Origin: Isochrysis galbana
Lineage: Eukaryota > Haptophyta > Isochrysidales > Isochrysidaceae
Assembly: GCA_018136815.1 (NCBI GenBank)
Contig: CM030935.1
Coordinates: 4,911,691-4,975,690 of the forward strand
DNA: 64,000 nucleotides
Reading direction: 5' to 3'
Below are positions 10,901 to 22,092 of this stretch, piece by piece. The notes beneath the pieces are model-generated. The model saw nothing but the letters and a program-made list of their open reading frames with translations. It had not been told where the DNA came from and did not search any database. The position numbers were made by a program, and so were the translations under genes. Numbering within the stretch: the stretch's first letter is position 1; each line of letters begins with the position of its first letter.

Positions 10901-13900
10901 CAATTTGTCGGTCTCGTCAACCAAGGAGCAACTTGCTACATGAATGCACTTTTGCAACAGCTCGTGATGGTGCCGGCCTTTCGCGATGGCCTCATCAGTG
11001 CGGCGCCGCCGGTCACACAGCGCTCGGCCATCTTCGACCAGCTGCAGTCCACATTTGCGCACCTGAGGGACGGGCTAGCCCCCTGCTATGATCCGGTACG
11101 CGCCTCGCCGCCTCCGTTGGCAGGCCTCCTGACGTCGGCTTTTTAACGCTGCGCCAGACATGCTTATGGCCCGCTCGAGCTGGCTCTTGCTCACCTCGTT
11201 GCCCTGCTGCTTGACCCCATGGCAGCGGGCTCTCGTGGAAGCATGCGAGGCGCTGCCTATGACGTTCTCCGCTCGGCAGCAGAACGACGCGGCGGAGTTC
11301 CTCATGCTTCTCACCGAGCATCTAGAAGAGAGGCTCAAGAGCACTCGGCAGGTGCGACTCGGCGCTGGATCGCTCGGCAGGTGGTGGTGAGGCTGCGTGA
11401 GCAAGGCTCGCGCAAGCGACCGGTGCGGCCTGTCTCAATGCGTCGGCAGAAGGGCGCACACCACAGCCGAGCCAGATCACTGGCCAGGAGCTACATGCCC
11501 ACGCCGATGCCCTTACACGATGGCAGGCCTCGCTGCTTCGGACGTGCTTCGGCGGCAAGTTGGTCCAACAGATCGCTTGGGAGGAGGCCCCGGCGCAGCC
11601 GGGCGGATCGCCCGCTCGGCGCGTCTCGGAACGCGAGGAAGCTTTCCTTCAGATTGAGCTGCCGGTGCGACGCGGCGTGTCGCCCAAAGCCAAAACGAAC
11701 CTATGGCTAAAGAGGACACCCGGCCCGCGCCCCGTCCCATGCACGCACCCTTAGGCGCATGCCATGGCCGCGAGCCTGCGAGCCTGAACATTGAATGCCC
11801 GGCCTACATCGCGAGTCTCAGCTGCCATTGGCCTTCTCTTCCACCCCGTGCCCCGCCCCCCTGACAATGATGCATCTCCAGGTGAAGGGGCATTCGTCGA
11901 TCGAGGATGCCCTCCGCGCCATGGTTGCTGGAGAGCGCCTCGAGGGAGATAACGCGTATCAGCTTGAGAGCGGAGTCAAAGTGGACGCCACGAAGCGCAT
12001 CTGCCTCGGAGACTTGCCCGCCACGGTATGTCCACGCAACTACGCCCAGCGCCCTCGCCCCCCCCCCCCCCCCCCCCTCTCCCCATGCCAGCTGGCACCT
12101 TGCTATCCACGGCTAGGCGCGTGGCCGGTGCTGTGCTCGTATGAGGGACCCGACTCCAAACTTGAGCTTGGCACCAACTCTAGCCAATCCGCTCCAACAT
12201 CTCGCTCTTCGCCATGCGCACACCCGCAGCTTATTATACAACTCAAACGATTCGAGCTCGACTATGAGTCCATGACCAATCGAAAGTTGAACTCCGAATG
12301 CGCATTTCCGGAGTTGCTCTTCCTGGAGCCCTTCACTCGCCGAGGGCTTGAGTGTGCTGCGCGAGGCATGCCTTTGCCGGCGACCGCACCGTATGAGCTG
12401 GTGCGCGGCCGCCCGTCGGCCACCGGCCCTGCAGCACCCCGCACAAGACCGCCAAGCTTTCCTCGCTCGCTTTCCACACATGACGGAGCGGCACGACGTG
12501 NNNNNNNNNNNNNNNNNNNNNNNNNNNNNNNNNNNNNNNNNNNNNNNNNNNNNNNNNNNNNNNNNNNNNNNNNNNNNNNNNNNNNNNNNNNNNNNNNNNN
12601 GCTGTGATTTTATGCTCTCAACACTTACTGATTGGAGCCCGGAACGGCTTTCGCTTATATCAGTCTAAGGATGTGCCACCACCACCTGCTCGTGGCAGCT
12701 GGAGAGCCCAAGCTTGCGTGCTCGGCGAGCAATGCCCTACCTCACTGCGTAGTTCCGCATCCGTTGCAACGACAGGTGGGCGTGCTAGTGCATTCTGGCA
12801 CCTCGACCTCCGGTCACTACTTTTCGTACGTTCGTCCCCGCGACGGCACCGCCGCTGGTCGCTGGTACGAGCTCAACGACGACGTCGTCACCCGCTTCAA
12901 TGAGGCCAGAATACCCGAGGAATGCTTTGGCGGCGTGCGCGACACGGTCGCTCTGCCCGCGTCAGGCAGGCCGAATAACGCTGCGAGCTCAGCCTCGAGT
13001 GCCACCGCCGCGACAGCTGCCGCGACAGCTGCCGCCATTGCTGAGACTTCTGAGAGAACACAAAACGCTTTTATGCTCTTCTATAGGCGGCCTGAGTCGC
13101 TGCACCGTCGGACCGGCTCTGCTCCGCCCATGGCGACTCGGTGCGAGTGGGGTACAGGCAGGGACGCGACGCCGTCGCTCGGGCGGGCGGGTGCAGCCGC
13201 TTGTGCCGGGTTGGCCGACAGCGACGGCGGTGTGTCTCCTTCAGGGCGAATGGTGACCATGGCCACGTTGAGTGCTTCGTCGCCGGCCTCTGAGACGGCC
13301 ACCGGCACCGACGCGACCGCTGCCGCCGCCGCCGCAGCGACGGCGGTCGTGGCATCCAACGAGGCGCTCCTTCTACGCCAGCATCTCCTCTCGCCATCGT
13401 ACATCGGCTTAGTGAAGGATCTCTTGCTGCTCGCGACGCCTGACGGGAGCAGCGACTTCCAAATGTCGGACGCCCTCCCTACTCCTCCGCCGCCTTTGCA
13501 AGGTAGTCGCGTATGTGTGGAGGCTCCTTGGATCCTCCCTGCCCCCTTCTCCTCGCAGCTTCCCTTTCAGATTGTTCAAATGAGCGCCGGCTTCTTCTTT
13601 GGTCACCTGCTTCGAACCAGCGACGAGCTGCTGGCGCCGCACCTCGACGGCTACGAGGCGTGGCCACGCGCGCTCGCCCGAGCATGCGGCGCGCACATGC
13701 CAGCGGCGGCCTGGCTGCTGCACGAGCTTCTGCGGCCTCAGCTGGCTGAAGGACAGCACCGAGACGCACGTCACAGCCGGCCTGCCGCTTCAAGTGACGC
13801 CGATTTGGCTGAGGGCTCTTCATCGGCCATGGACGCGCCAATGCCTGCACCATGTTGGCTGCTGGACGCCCTATTTCTGTGTGCCTCAACGAACGCTCGT

Positions 13901-15730
13901 GCTGCGGTCGCCTCGTTGTGCCAATCATTGTTCCTCACGGTCTTCGCCGCGGAGGCCCGGGCCCAACGCCACGGTGCTGCAGGCGGCTCGTATGGCACGG
14001 CCAATACAAGCTACGGCCATACAACGTCCTTCCTTTCGGCTCTGCTAATTCGAGGCGTCGAACGAGTTGCCGCCGATTGGAAGCAGGCCGCGCCTTTGTG
14101 GAATTTCCTCCTCGGCGCCATGCGCGCTGACTTTCGCCGTGGCCAAGGGCTGAGGAGCGAGGATGCGGCCCCGTGCGTGGCCACGGAGGGTGCTGCAGGC
14201 GGTGCATTCTTGGCACCGACCGCCCCCATTGCCGGAGCAGCGGTTATGGGCGAAACCAATGCCGCCGTCACGATCCGGCTGCTCTGCTCTCGCATGGGCG
14301 CCCTCGTCATTCTTCCCTCGTTTGTGATTGGTGCATGCTCTTCGGCGCGTGGCGCCAATGCAGGATGGTGTGACGAGATTGTGGAGAGTGCCACGGAGGC
14401 GCTCGAGGTGGTGCGCCGTCTCAAACTGCTGATGCCCGGCTGGAAGGACACCGTCGAGGAAGGGCATGCACCATCAGCCACCGTCACCGACGCGAGTTCC
14501 GCTCCGGGGGAGGTCGCCCTCGCCACGGCGGGGGCGGAAATGCCGTGTGCAATGGCGCGCTCTAGATCCATGGGGTGCTTGGATGCATCCACGCTGGGAA
14601 CTTCGGATTCTCCAGAGGGCTCGGCGGCGCTCCTAGAGGCCATCGCGCTCATTGTCGAGGCACACCATCCACCGCCTCCAATTGTAGCAGCAGCTCCTCC
14701 GCCGATAAGTGGTGGCCTGCCATCGCCTCCATTATCGCCGCGTCGTGCGGCGTATGGGCCGCCGGTGACGCCTATCACGGATGCTGACGCCGCCTTTCTC
14801 ACGTGCACCCCCTTCATTCGCGCTGCCGCCGCCATGTGTACAGCCACTGCCGTGAGCTCGTCGAGTCTCGGGTTGGCCTCGACTTCCCCACCCACATCTG
14901 GCAACGTGTGGACCGAGCTCCCGTGCGATGGGGGCGACGTGCAGCCGCATCTAGAATCTCTGTATCGTATACTCCGGCCGCTATGCGCCACCTCGGTCAA
15001 GCTGTCGCGATCCATTCTCACTGCTCTTGTAGATGGCATGCGGAACGAGCCTGGCGAGTCCGCCGTGGCCGCACACGCAAACCTATTGTTGCGCCTCCTG
15101 CGAATGGAAGATCGGTCCATTGTAGAACGATGTACCACTGCTCTCTCCCGGCCAAACGGCCTCCTTGCTCTTTTGCTGGAGCTGACAGGGTCGCCAGTTT
15201 CGAGCGAGCCTCCCACGGACAGCATGAGCTGCGGCCTAGCAGTGACGGCTGCCACGACACCTTCCGATGCCACAGGGGCCATTGTCGCCACAGCTGTGCC
15301 TGTGGTTGCAACTGGTGCAGCACCCGTGGCCACCGCAATCGCTAGCACGGTAGGCGCCTCGGAAAGCGCGCTCGAGGGTAGCGCGACGGCGCCGCCCATC
15401 TCCGATGCCTCGCGTTGCTTCCTTTGTTTACGCCTAGTGCTAGAGCTTCAAAGCAGTTCCGAGGCGGCCGCGGCTTGGCTTGTCAGCACCCTCTCCCTGC
15501 CCGAGATCGATCAGCTTTTAAGGTGGCTCAAGGGGGCAGGTGCCTCACAAGCCATCGCCCCGACCTCTGACGGCATTCGTGGCGTAGGTGGACGTTTACT
15601 CTCTTTCTCTCGTAGGCGAACGGTGACCATCGGCGCTGCCGAACGCGTGGGCACGCAGCGTGGGGCCCTCGATGCTCTGCGCTCCTTACGAAAGCGGATC
15701 GAGAAAGCGGCTAATGCCAAAACGAGATAA
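4935..15730 (+). CDS. Large ubiquitin-specific protease (USP9X/24/34 type)
   Basis: A deubiquitinase predicted to cleave ubiquitin from protein substrates. Exons that keep phase: 4935-7304, 7409-10066, 10146-10469, 10540-10581, 10625-11095, 11226-11351, 11488-11664, 11882-12025, 12230 into the N gap, and 12776-15730, all with GT-AG borders. The N-terminal 2,000 residues or so are helical and Ala/Leu-rich, as in USP9X/USP34, with a ubiquitin-like stretch near 8680-8960 (MTVGELRRRLKRKL). The cysteine box is GLVNQGATCYMNALLQQL (near 10907-10960), followed by ARQQNDAAEF, CFGGKLVQQI and LIIQLKRFELDY. The histidine box is SGTSTSGHYFSYV, then WYELNDDVV (near 12795-12890). About 100 bp of the catalytic domain lies in the gap. 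The C-terminal 900 residues are poorly conserved. The start was chosen as the first ATG after the pyrimidine tract (MDDDPLSPLL). The ortholog within the USP9X/24/34 group is unresolved. Confidence 0.88.
12501..12600. other. Assembly gap (100 N)
   Basis: Exactly 100 N inside the protease catalytic domain, between the LIIQLKRFELDY exon and the histidine-box exon. The round number suggests a placeholder of unknown true size. Confidence 0.95.
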
Positions 15731-16556
15731 CGGCTGCGCGTCCGAGGGTGTGCGCGCCGGCTGCGAGACGTCGCCGGTCGGAAGTCCGATGCAGGTCGTT
15801 AAACGGCCGCCTGCATATCGCGTGATAGAGAGTCGACCGCATGCCCATAATATGTGTGCCGTGCCAAGACTCCGCACCGTGTTGCATGACCATGTGGGAT
15901 AAAATCAGATTTCGTGGGGGCAGCTCGCCACCCATTCGATCATATTGAGGCGAGGCCACTCAGTCAGCCTCCTAATAGAGGTGGCTCAAGCGCAAGAGCT
16001 ACGAGTGAGGCATCGAAAGCATGTGTGTCGCTCCCCATGACATGGATCCCCAGCGAGCATATTCTGACTTCACGTCGGCTGTGTCTTGCTTTCCGATTAC
16101 TGCTATGAATGTTGCCGGCTGCATGCTACTATTTCCACTATATGCGTACTGCCTAGGGACGGCCTATCTGTGTCATGTACTTTTGTGGCCATGCCTATTT
16201 TCTCTGAAGGTGTGGTTTGTGCGATTTGTCTCATCATCACAGTCAGCCTGGCAAATGGTAGAGCGAGCGAGCGGCTTGTGGCAATATATCTGCTTTCTCA
16301 GCGCATGTGTGCATGTATGTATCCAAGTGATATGTGATATCTAAAAAATCATCTGTTGAAATCTCCGCTAAACAAAAACATTCTTGAAGATGCCCGCTAA
16401 GCTACTAGTGACATACACTATCCCGCGATTTCGACGCCAACGCCCATACCCGGCGACGAACGTGGGCGGCAGAAGGTCGTTTGCCTTCATTTGGTACCCC
16501 TCGTTTCCAAATACGCGATGCGTCGGTATAAAAGAAATCCCCTCCTGTGGGGACTC
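15731..16556. other. Intergenic 3' flank of the USP gene
   Basis: AT-richer than the surrounding genes. It probably holds the protease 3' UTR. No gene, RNA or repeat was recognised. Confidence 0.4.
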
Positions 16557-17113
16557 TCACCCTACCATGAGCCCCCCCCCCCCCCCCCCCCCCCCCCCCG
16601 CGAGCACCCCCAAGGAGAGGCCCAGGAGCACCCCGTACGCGACGATAACGGCGTCGCCTTGGCTCGGCATGAGGGCGCGCCCCGAGAGGGCCTGGTAGAC
16701 GCCCACGGCGAGCACGGCGTAGCCCGTCCCCTTGTGCGCGACCCGCCACACGGCGCGGCGTGTGGTGCGGGCGGCGGGCGGGCCGCGCACGAGCGCGTTG
16801 AGCGGCTGCAGCAGGGCGAGGGCGAGGGCGAAGGCGACGGCCCCGAGCGTATGATGGGGGTGCGAGAAGTGGCGCCCTCGGGGCACCCACGCGACGGCGA
16901 GCGCGACGCCGGCGGCGGCCACCGCAAAGCCCGCTTACCTGCGAGAGTGGGGGGGGGGGGTGCCTTGTTTCGTGGGAGGGAGGGCCGATGGGGGGGGGGG
17001 GGGGGGAGGAGGGAGAAACACACCTGCACCACGCGATGCACACGGAGCCAGAGGCCGCCGGTGAGCCGGGAGCGCCAAGCGAGCGAGAAAAAGGCGCCCG
17101 AGGGGAGGAGCAC
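16557..17113 (-). pseudogene. Cytochrome b561 domain fragment
   Basis: Minus-strand translation shows the haem-binding transmembrane core of the cytochrome b561 / ferric reductase family: LWLRVHRVVQ, then HHTLGAVAFALALALLQPLN, then WRVAHKGTGYAVLAVGVYQ, followed by a further hydrophobic helix (VIVAYGVLLGLSLGVL). Three of the expected histidines are present. An intron of about 100 bp seems to separate the first and second segments; its exact borders are unresolved because the obvious acceptor puts a TAA in frame. The first helix and any DOMON domain are missing. The frame then runs into a pure C tract at about 16569-16600 on the plus strand, after which it is lost. It is probably a partial or broken gene, although homopolymer length error could contribute. 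Confidence 0.6.
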
Positions 17114-17181
17114 GCTGGTTGGCGACGCGCGGTGCCTTCAAACCCTTCGCCGGGTAGCCGGGGGGGGGTGCTCCTGGGATT

Positions 17182-18066
17182 TCAGATCCCCGACAGCGAA
17201 TAGCGTGTACAGCCACGGAAGCATTTGATATGGTATAGTAGGCTCTGCCCGAGGGTATACCCGGCTTCGAAGTTCCAGAGCTTACGCGGGGGCGGTACGG
17301 CGCACCCTTTTCGACGCACGAGGACGCGAAAGCCAACCGACTTCCTGCGGCTTTTGAGGACGCGAAAGTCGGACATGTGCAAGAAGCGGGAGCTAAATAC
17401 CAACATATCTCCGGGCGTGAAATCCAAATACTTCGCACATCGGCTGATCTTGGACTCCCTTTCGTGCCGAGGGGTCACGAACATCAATGTTTGGTTGTCG
17501 TCTGCAAGCCTCACACGGCCATTCTCTCCTTCATTGGAATCAAATATGAACATGTTACCCCAGTTTTGTTCGTGCTCGTTTTCAAGAAGCATCCAAACTT
17601 GGAACCCGTCGTTCGGATAGAATTCCCACTGGATGTCATTGTGGATCTGGGGAAAGTACGCGCCCTCTTTGGACAGTACATCCAAGACGATCAAGTCCTC
17701 AAGCTTGAGCTCGCGCCCATCACAATGAATGTGCGGCAAAATCATCTTGAGCAACGCATCGATATCCCCCCGCGCGACCTTCCGCTTCAATGCTTGTACA
17801 TACTCCGAGGCGCCCAAGCAGAAGGCCCACTCATCGTGTCCTCTCTTGCAGTCGTATGGGGTGGTGGGCAATAAGTCGTCCCTTCTGACATTGCGAATAT
17901 CGAAGACTTGTGAGAAATGAGCATACAAATTGCGGTTGGTCCTCAACCGAGCCGCTGTCACGCGGTCGATGTACGCGTTCTTGAGACGCTCATGGCACAA
18001 TAGCAGTGTGATCACACAAGCCAACAGGACGCAGAGCACCAGGGCACACGTGGGCTTGGTACGCAT
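17182..18066 (-). CDS. Membrane-anchored 2OG-Fe(II) oxygenase (PhyH-like)
   Basis: Starting at the ATG at 18066 gives 294 residues. One hydrophobic segment follows the start (CALVLCVLLACVITLLL), suggesting a type II anchor with a lumenal catalytic domain. The double-stranded beta-helix signature is IHNDIQWEFYPNDGFQVWML (an H-x-D metal pair), then LDFTPGDMLVFSSRFLHMSD (distal metal-binding His) and VGFRVLVRR (an arginine placed to bind 2-oxoglutarate). This pattern fits phytanoyl-CoA dioxygenase-like enzymes; the substrate is unknown. The frame is open upstream to 18291, but that extension is lysine/arginine-rich and would bury the anchor, so I prefer the internal ATG. The gene has no intron. 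Confidence 0.72.
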   Translation of the reverse strand: MRTKPTCALVLCVLLACVITLLLCHERLKNAYIDRVTAARLRTNRNLYAHFSQVFDIRNVRRDDLLPTTPYDCKRGHDEWAFCLGASEYVQALKRKVARGDIDALLKMILPHIHCDGRELKLEDLIVLDVLSKEGAYFPQIHNDIQWEFYPNDGFQVWMLLENEHEQNWGNMFIFDSNEGENGRVRLADDNQTLMFVTPRHERESKISRCAKYLDFTPGDMLVFSSRFLHMSDFRVLKSRRKSVGFRVLVRRKGCAVPPPRKLWNFEAGYTLGQSLLYHIKCFRGCTRYSLSGI

Positions 18067-18424
18067 GATTCTCCTTACCCAATCACGAGCGAAAAACACA
18101 GACTGAGGATGCGCACGTAGGACATGTTTGAAATGCAAATAAGAGTCTCTAGGCGTCAAAAAGTTATATTTGTATAATTGCGATATTTGTTTCCACTTTC
18201 CCGAGAGGACCGGTAACCTTTTTTCCCATCTTAGTGTGGATTTTTGTGTTTTGGTTTTCCTCAAAGCGAGGAACGCTTTAGTCAACCGCAAGTTACAAGT
18301 AAAACTCCGCGGCGAACAAGACGTCTAGAAGGTTCTCGCTCAACGGCAAGATTTCTTCGGTCGCAAGGATATCTCGCTGCGATCTGTATCCAAAGATCAT
18401 AACGTTCCTCTTCGACTTTCCGCC

Positions 18425-18804
18425 TTGGTGTGCCCGCCCACGAGGGGTGCACAGTTGGTAGGAGTTGTCTCCATGGGGGTGGCAGCAGAGCTGCCACACC
18501 CCATGGGGAGTCCTTGCGTGGGTGGCTGAGCGGCGGAGTTGGCTGTCTGAGTCTGGCTCAGAGTCTGCTGGTCAGCAGGTCAGAAGGGAACAGGGCCCGC
18601 CCTGCCTGCTCCCTGCTTCTGTGGCTGCCTGGGAGGTGATGGAGGCGGCGCCATCTCGACGTCGTGGTCGGGCGGTGCGGAGGCCTGCGAGCGCTTGGGC
18701 TCCGGCGGCTTGGGGCGGCCCCGTTGGGGCGTCATGGCGGCGGGGGGCTGGGGAGTGGGAGCGGTCGGCGCGCGCTCCATCGCTAAAACTATAACAATAG
18801 TTTT
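18425..18804 (-). mobile_element. LINE 5'-end fragment with terminal hairpin
   Basis: On the minus strand a hairpin (arms AAAACTAT and ATAGTTTT, 18785-18804) stands four bases before an ATG at 18780 opening MERAPTAPTPQPPAAMTPQR, the N-terminus shared by the LINE ORF1 family (compare ATGs at 28466, 40087, 53800 and 63501). It runs through the conserved GGGSS/CAPxGGG-type block at 18425-18500 and then stops. Endonuclease and reverse transcriptase are absent, so it is a 3'-truncated piece. Confidence 0.65.
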
Positions 18805-18805
18805 T

Positions 18806-19669
18806 CGACTTGTACCTCATTAGAGACTCTCCCTACATTTTGCGCGACTTCTCGCGCAGTCAGGCATTGCTCTTCACACAATCCCTCGACCCACTTGCCC
18901 CCAGCTCCTCAGCCATCGCCCAATCCATGAGCTGCCGCTTGCCGCTTGTTCTCGTCTGTCCTAACCTGTCCACATGCGCTCAGCCTCACCGCGAGGCCGA
19001 GTGATGAAGCAAACGTGCTGGGGTGCTGGGTGAAGCCATACTTCATGTCTCTCTTAAGCAGACGACCTGTTAGGCGCTCCCGCGTGCAGTCCACCGCCGG
19101 ATGGGCTTCTTCAGCCGCCTGAAATTGGACGACTGCGACCACATACAATCAGGCGCTCGCCCCAGCCGCACTGGGGGCACTAGCCAGTGCTCCAGGTCCT
19201 CGTCGTCCACTACGCGCTGCACGCGCACAGCGTGCAGCGCCTCTGGCTCGACCGAGGCGCCTCCCGCGGCAGGGGCGTCGACATGCACTCACATGCCTCC
19301 CCCTAGGCCGTAAGGCTGGGGTACCCAGCCCATGCAAATGTGGAGCCATAGCCCCTCGGAGAGAGGCAGGTGGCCGCCCAACCACTCGCGCCACCCGCCG
19401 CCAAGAGAGAATACCGGCGATGGGCCCTCTCATCGGCAGACCACCTTGAATAGTCTCGTTATCTCACGAGGCGCCACAATTGTCATCGCCATTGTCAACA
19501 ACAAATCCTCATCAAACGACAAACGACACACGACCTACAAAGCTACAGCTAAGACACAGCATGCCGACGCCCTAAACCACAACGCACCGAATGACGAGTA
19601 GGATAAGGGGTGAGTAGCGCGCAAAGGCACGGACAGCCCTAGCAGCATCAACAGTCCTCGAGCTATCTC
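18806..19669. other. Intergenic, no gene assigned
   Basis: A short minus-strand stretch (19288-19090) containing ALHAVRVQRVVDDEDLEHWL looks protein-like but has no recognisable family or exon partners. Part of this interval will be the 3' UTR of the SIL1 gene. Confidence 0.35.
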
Positions 19670-20728
19670 TTACCTCGCATTGCTAGCGAGTTCCTCAAGG
19701 GCAACGGCCATCCCTTCCGCCCGCTCATGGATCTCATCACAGTTGCCATCGGCAGCGCAACGCCGCCACCACACTCGCAGGCGCTCAGCAATGTCCTCAA
19801 AGGGACATCCGCTCCCCTCCTCGACAACCTTTCGCCATTCCGGGACGAGCATTTGCTCAAGTAGTTGGACAGCCTTTTCCTGCGCATCCAACACCTCAGA
19901 TCCAAGGAAGGCAAGCAGCGACTCGCAAAGCGTCGACGCGTTCATCTGGAGCGTATGGCCGAGTGGCGTCAAGGCAAGGGAGGCCGGTGCTGTCTCCGGC
20001 TGCGCCGCCTCGAGCGTGCTGGAAGCGTGCATGAGCATGTCGGTGAGCATCACGAGCGCCTTGAGGCTGAGCTTACTTTCGGGACCCTCTTGGGCAAGCA
20101 CTTGAATCAGCGCGTTGACGCCGCCGATCTCCTCAAACTGAAGCTGGCCGGCCGGGTGGGCGCGGACGAGCGCCGAGCACGCGTACAGTGCCTTGGCGCG
20201 TACTTGCGCCGACTCCGAAGTGAGGAGCAGGCGCAGGATCGGCCCCATTGCCTCGACCTCAGTACAGAGGTGGTGCTGCAGCTCGTTGGCATTCTGCGCG
20301 GCGGTGCCGAGCACCCACACGGCATTGGCCTGTATCCTCTGCTCCTCGCTCTGCAGTAGTGTGAGAACCTCGCGGAAGCCGCCGGCTGCCTTGAGGTCCC
20401 TCGCGTTCTCGAGGTCCTCGACGAGCTCCTGCAGCACGATCAGGCTGCCCACACGCTCGTCAAGGCTGAGCGAGCGGTTGAGGTTGAGAGCGCCGTCGAG
20501 CGCGCGGCGCATGAGCTCTGCCTGCGAGGGGAGCGCCGCAATCGCCTCACGCAGCTCGCGCAGCTCGGCGGCCGAGCGCGAAGCCCCCGCAGCGCTGACA
20601 CTCATGAGGGAGGCGGAAGAAGCGGACGAGGTGGGCTGGGTGAGGCCGAGCGGAGGCTGGCCGAGCGCGGCCACGAGCAGGAGCGCGAGGCAGGCCATCG
20701 AGCGAGCCCGGACAGCTGTGCGGAACAC
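19670..20728 (-). CDS. SIL1: SIL1-type ER nucleotide exchange factor
   Basis: A 352-residue single-exon protein. An N-terminal hydrophobic signal (MACLALLLVAALGQ, with a possible start at residue 10 or so) predicts entry into the ER. The body is Armadillo-like, with the hallmark of the HspBP1/Fes1/SIL1 family: IVLQELVEDLENARDLKAAG followed by GGFREVLTLL, then repeated helical pairs (RIQANAVWVLGTAAQNA, VRAKALYACSALVRAHPAG). Family members bind the Hsp70 ATPase lobe and promote ADP release; with a signal peptide the partner would be BiP. It has no C-terminal KDEL-type signal (ends ASNAR). It is divergent from the dehydrogenase at 21148 across a G-rich spacer. Confidence 0.85.
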   Translation of the reverse strand: MFRTAVRARSMACLALLLVAALGQPPLGLTQPTSSASSASLMSVSAAGASRSAAELRELREAIAALPSQAELMRRALDGALNLNRSLSLDERVGSLIVLQELVEDLENARDLKAAGGFREVLTLLQSEEQRIQANAVWVLGTAAQNANELQHHLCTEVEAMGPILRLLLTSESAQVRAKALYACSALVRAHPAGQLQFEEIGGVNALIQVLAQEGPESKLSLKALVMLTDMLMHASSTLEAAQPETAPASLALTPLGHTLQMNASTLCESLLAFLGSEVLDAQEKAVQLLEQMLVPEWRKVVEEGSGCPFEDIAERLRVWWRRCAADGNCDEIHERAEGMAVALEELASNAR

Positions 20729-21147
20729 ACACAGAGAGAGAGAGAGAGAGGGGGGGGGGGGGGGGGGGGGGGGGAGGGGCCGGGGGAGGGAGGGAGGGAG
20801 AGAGAGAGAGCGGGAGGACGAGACGGCGGCCGGAGGGGCAAGGCGGGGAGGGGGGGCGCCACCTCAGCGCCGAGCGAGCGCTGACGGAGCGATACCGGAA
20901 GGGGGGCGCGGGAGACGAGGGGGGGGGAGGCCGGAAGACGCCGGGGGGGGGGGAGGAAGCGATACCGGGGGGGGGAGAGGAAAACTTCCGATACCTTAGG
21001 GGGGGGGGGCAAGAGGGGGTCGGGGACTGGGGAAGACAAAGGGGGCTTGCGGCAGCCGACACAGAGGACTGACGTAGAGCAGGTCGAGACGGTGTGAAGG
21101 CCATGTGAAGAATCTGTGGAGGTTGAGTGAAGGCGGTGTGAAGGGCC
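20729..21147. promoter_or_regulatory. Shared G-rich spacer between divergent genes
   Basis: This 420-bp interval separates the start codons of SIL1 (minus) and the dehydrogenase (plus) and must carry both promoters. It holds a GA run (about 20732-20750), an uninterrupted G tract (about 20751-20774) and further G runs near 20918, 20942 and 21000. No TATA-like motif stands out. Confidence 0.5.
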
Positions 21148-22092
21148 ATGGCGCGCTATGCGCTCGTGACGGGCGCCAACGCTCCCTCGCTTGGCTTCCA
21201 CGTGGCGCAGCGGCTGGCGGGCGAGCCGCACCGCTTCCGTGTCATCCTTGGCTGCCGTAGCCGCGAGCGTGGGCTCGCCGCCGCCCAGGCCATCTGCGCC
21301 GCCGACAAAGGCGCATGGGTGGCGCACCGCTCTCTCGACCTCGCGAGCCTTGCCTCCGTCCGAGAGTTTGCGGCGGAGCTGCGCACTGAGCTGGGCGGCG
21401 GCGGGCTCGCGCTGCTCGTGGCCAACGCGGGTGTCGGCTTCGGACTCGACAAGACGCGCCGCCTCACCGAGGACGGATTCGAGCTCCGGCTGGGCGTGAA
21501 CCACCTGGGTCACTTCCTGCTCGTCAACCTGCTCATGCCTGAGCTGCGAGCCGCGCCGCAATCGCGCGTTGTCGTCGTCTCCTCAAGCCTGCACGCTTTG
21601 GCCGTAAGGGGCGAGGCCGAGCTCCTTGACCTCGACGACTTGCAGCTCGCTCGTCCCGGAGCGTACGAGGTCCGCAAGGCGTACAACCGCTCCAAGCTCG
21701 CAAACCTGCTCTTCACGTTCGAGCTTCAGCGCCGGCTTGAGTCAGACCGCTGTGCCAACGTCTCTGCTTGCGCCCTCACGCCCGGTTTCATTCCGCAGAC
21801 GGGATTGGGTCGTGAGGCAGGTGTCTTTGGTGTGTTCTTCATGCAGTACATCCTCGACGGACTGCTCAAGCGGCTGGGCTTGGTCAAGTTCACCCGCACT
21901 GTGAACGAGGGCGCAACATGCGTCGTGCTTTGTTCAACAGCCGCCGCGGCCTCCAAGGGCGGCGGATACTTTGAGCTCTCCGCCGATGGGACCGAGATCG
22001 TCCCTGCTGCCACCAGTGACGAGGGCCGCGATGAGGTGAAGGCGAAGCGTTTGTGGGAACTCAGTGAGGAGCTCGTGGGGCTGAAGCATTGA
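21148..22092 (+). CDS. Short-chain dehydrogenase/reductase
   Basis: A 314-residue single-exon protein of the SDR superfamily (NAD(P)H-dependent oxidoreductase), close in layout to retinol dehydrogenase, WWOX and protochlorophyllide-reductase-like enzymes. The cofactor loop is at the N-terminus (ALVTGANAPSLGFHVA), altered from the usual TGxxxGxG because Pro-Ser stand where a glycine is expected. Next come LDLASLASVREFA, the structural NAG motif (LLVANAGVG), NHLGHFLLVNLL, VVVVSSS with the catalytic Ser, and the YxxxK pair in AYNRSKLANLLF. The sequence TPGF follows as usual. No transmembrane helix or clear transit peptide. The substrate cannot be predicted. Confidence 0.85.
   Translation: MARYALVTGANAPSLGFHVAQRLAGEPHRFRVILGCRSRERGLAAAQAICAADKGAWVAHRSLDLASLASVREFAAELRTELGGGGLALLVANAGVGFGLDKTRRLTEDGFELRLGVNHLGHFLLVNLLMPELRAAPQSRVVVVSSSLHALAVRGEAELLDLDDLQLARPGAYEVRKAYNRSKLANLLFTFELQRRLESDRCANVSACALTPGFIPQTGLGREAGVFGVFFMQYILDGLLKRLGLVKFTRTVNEGATCVVLCSTAAAASKGGGYFELSADGTEIVPAATSDEGRDEVKAKRLWELSEELVGLKH

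Noticed and set aside
14011-15399. 462-codon minus-strand frame opposite the protease C-terminus
   Set aside because: Shadow of the plus-strand protease exon; no family features.
18785-18804. Helitron 3' hairpin
   Set aside because: No CTRR terminus at a fixed distance in any copy, and the hairpins are tied to ORF1 start codons instead.
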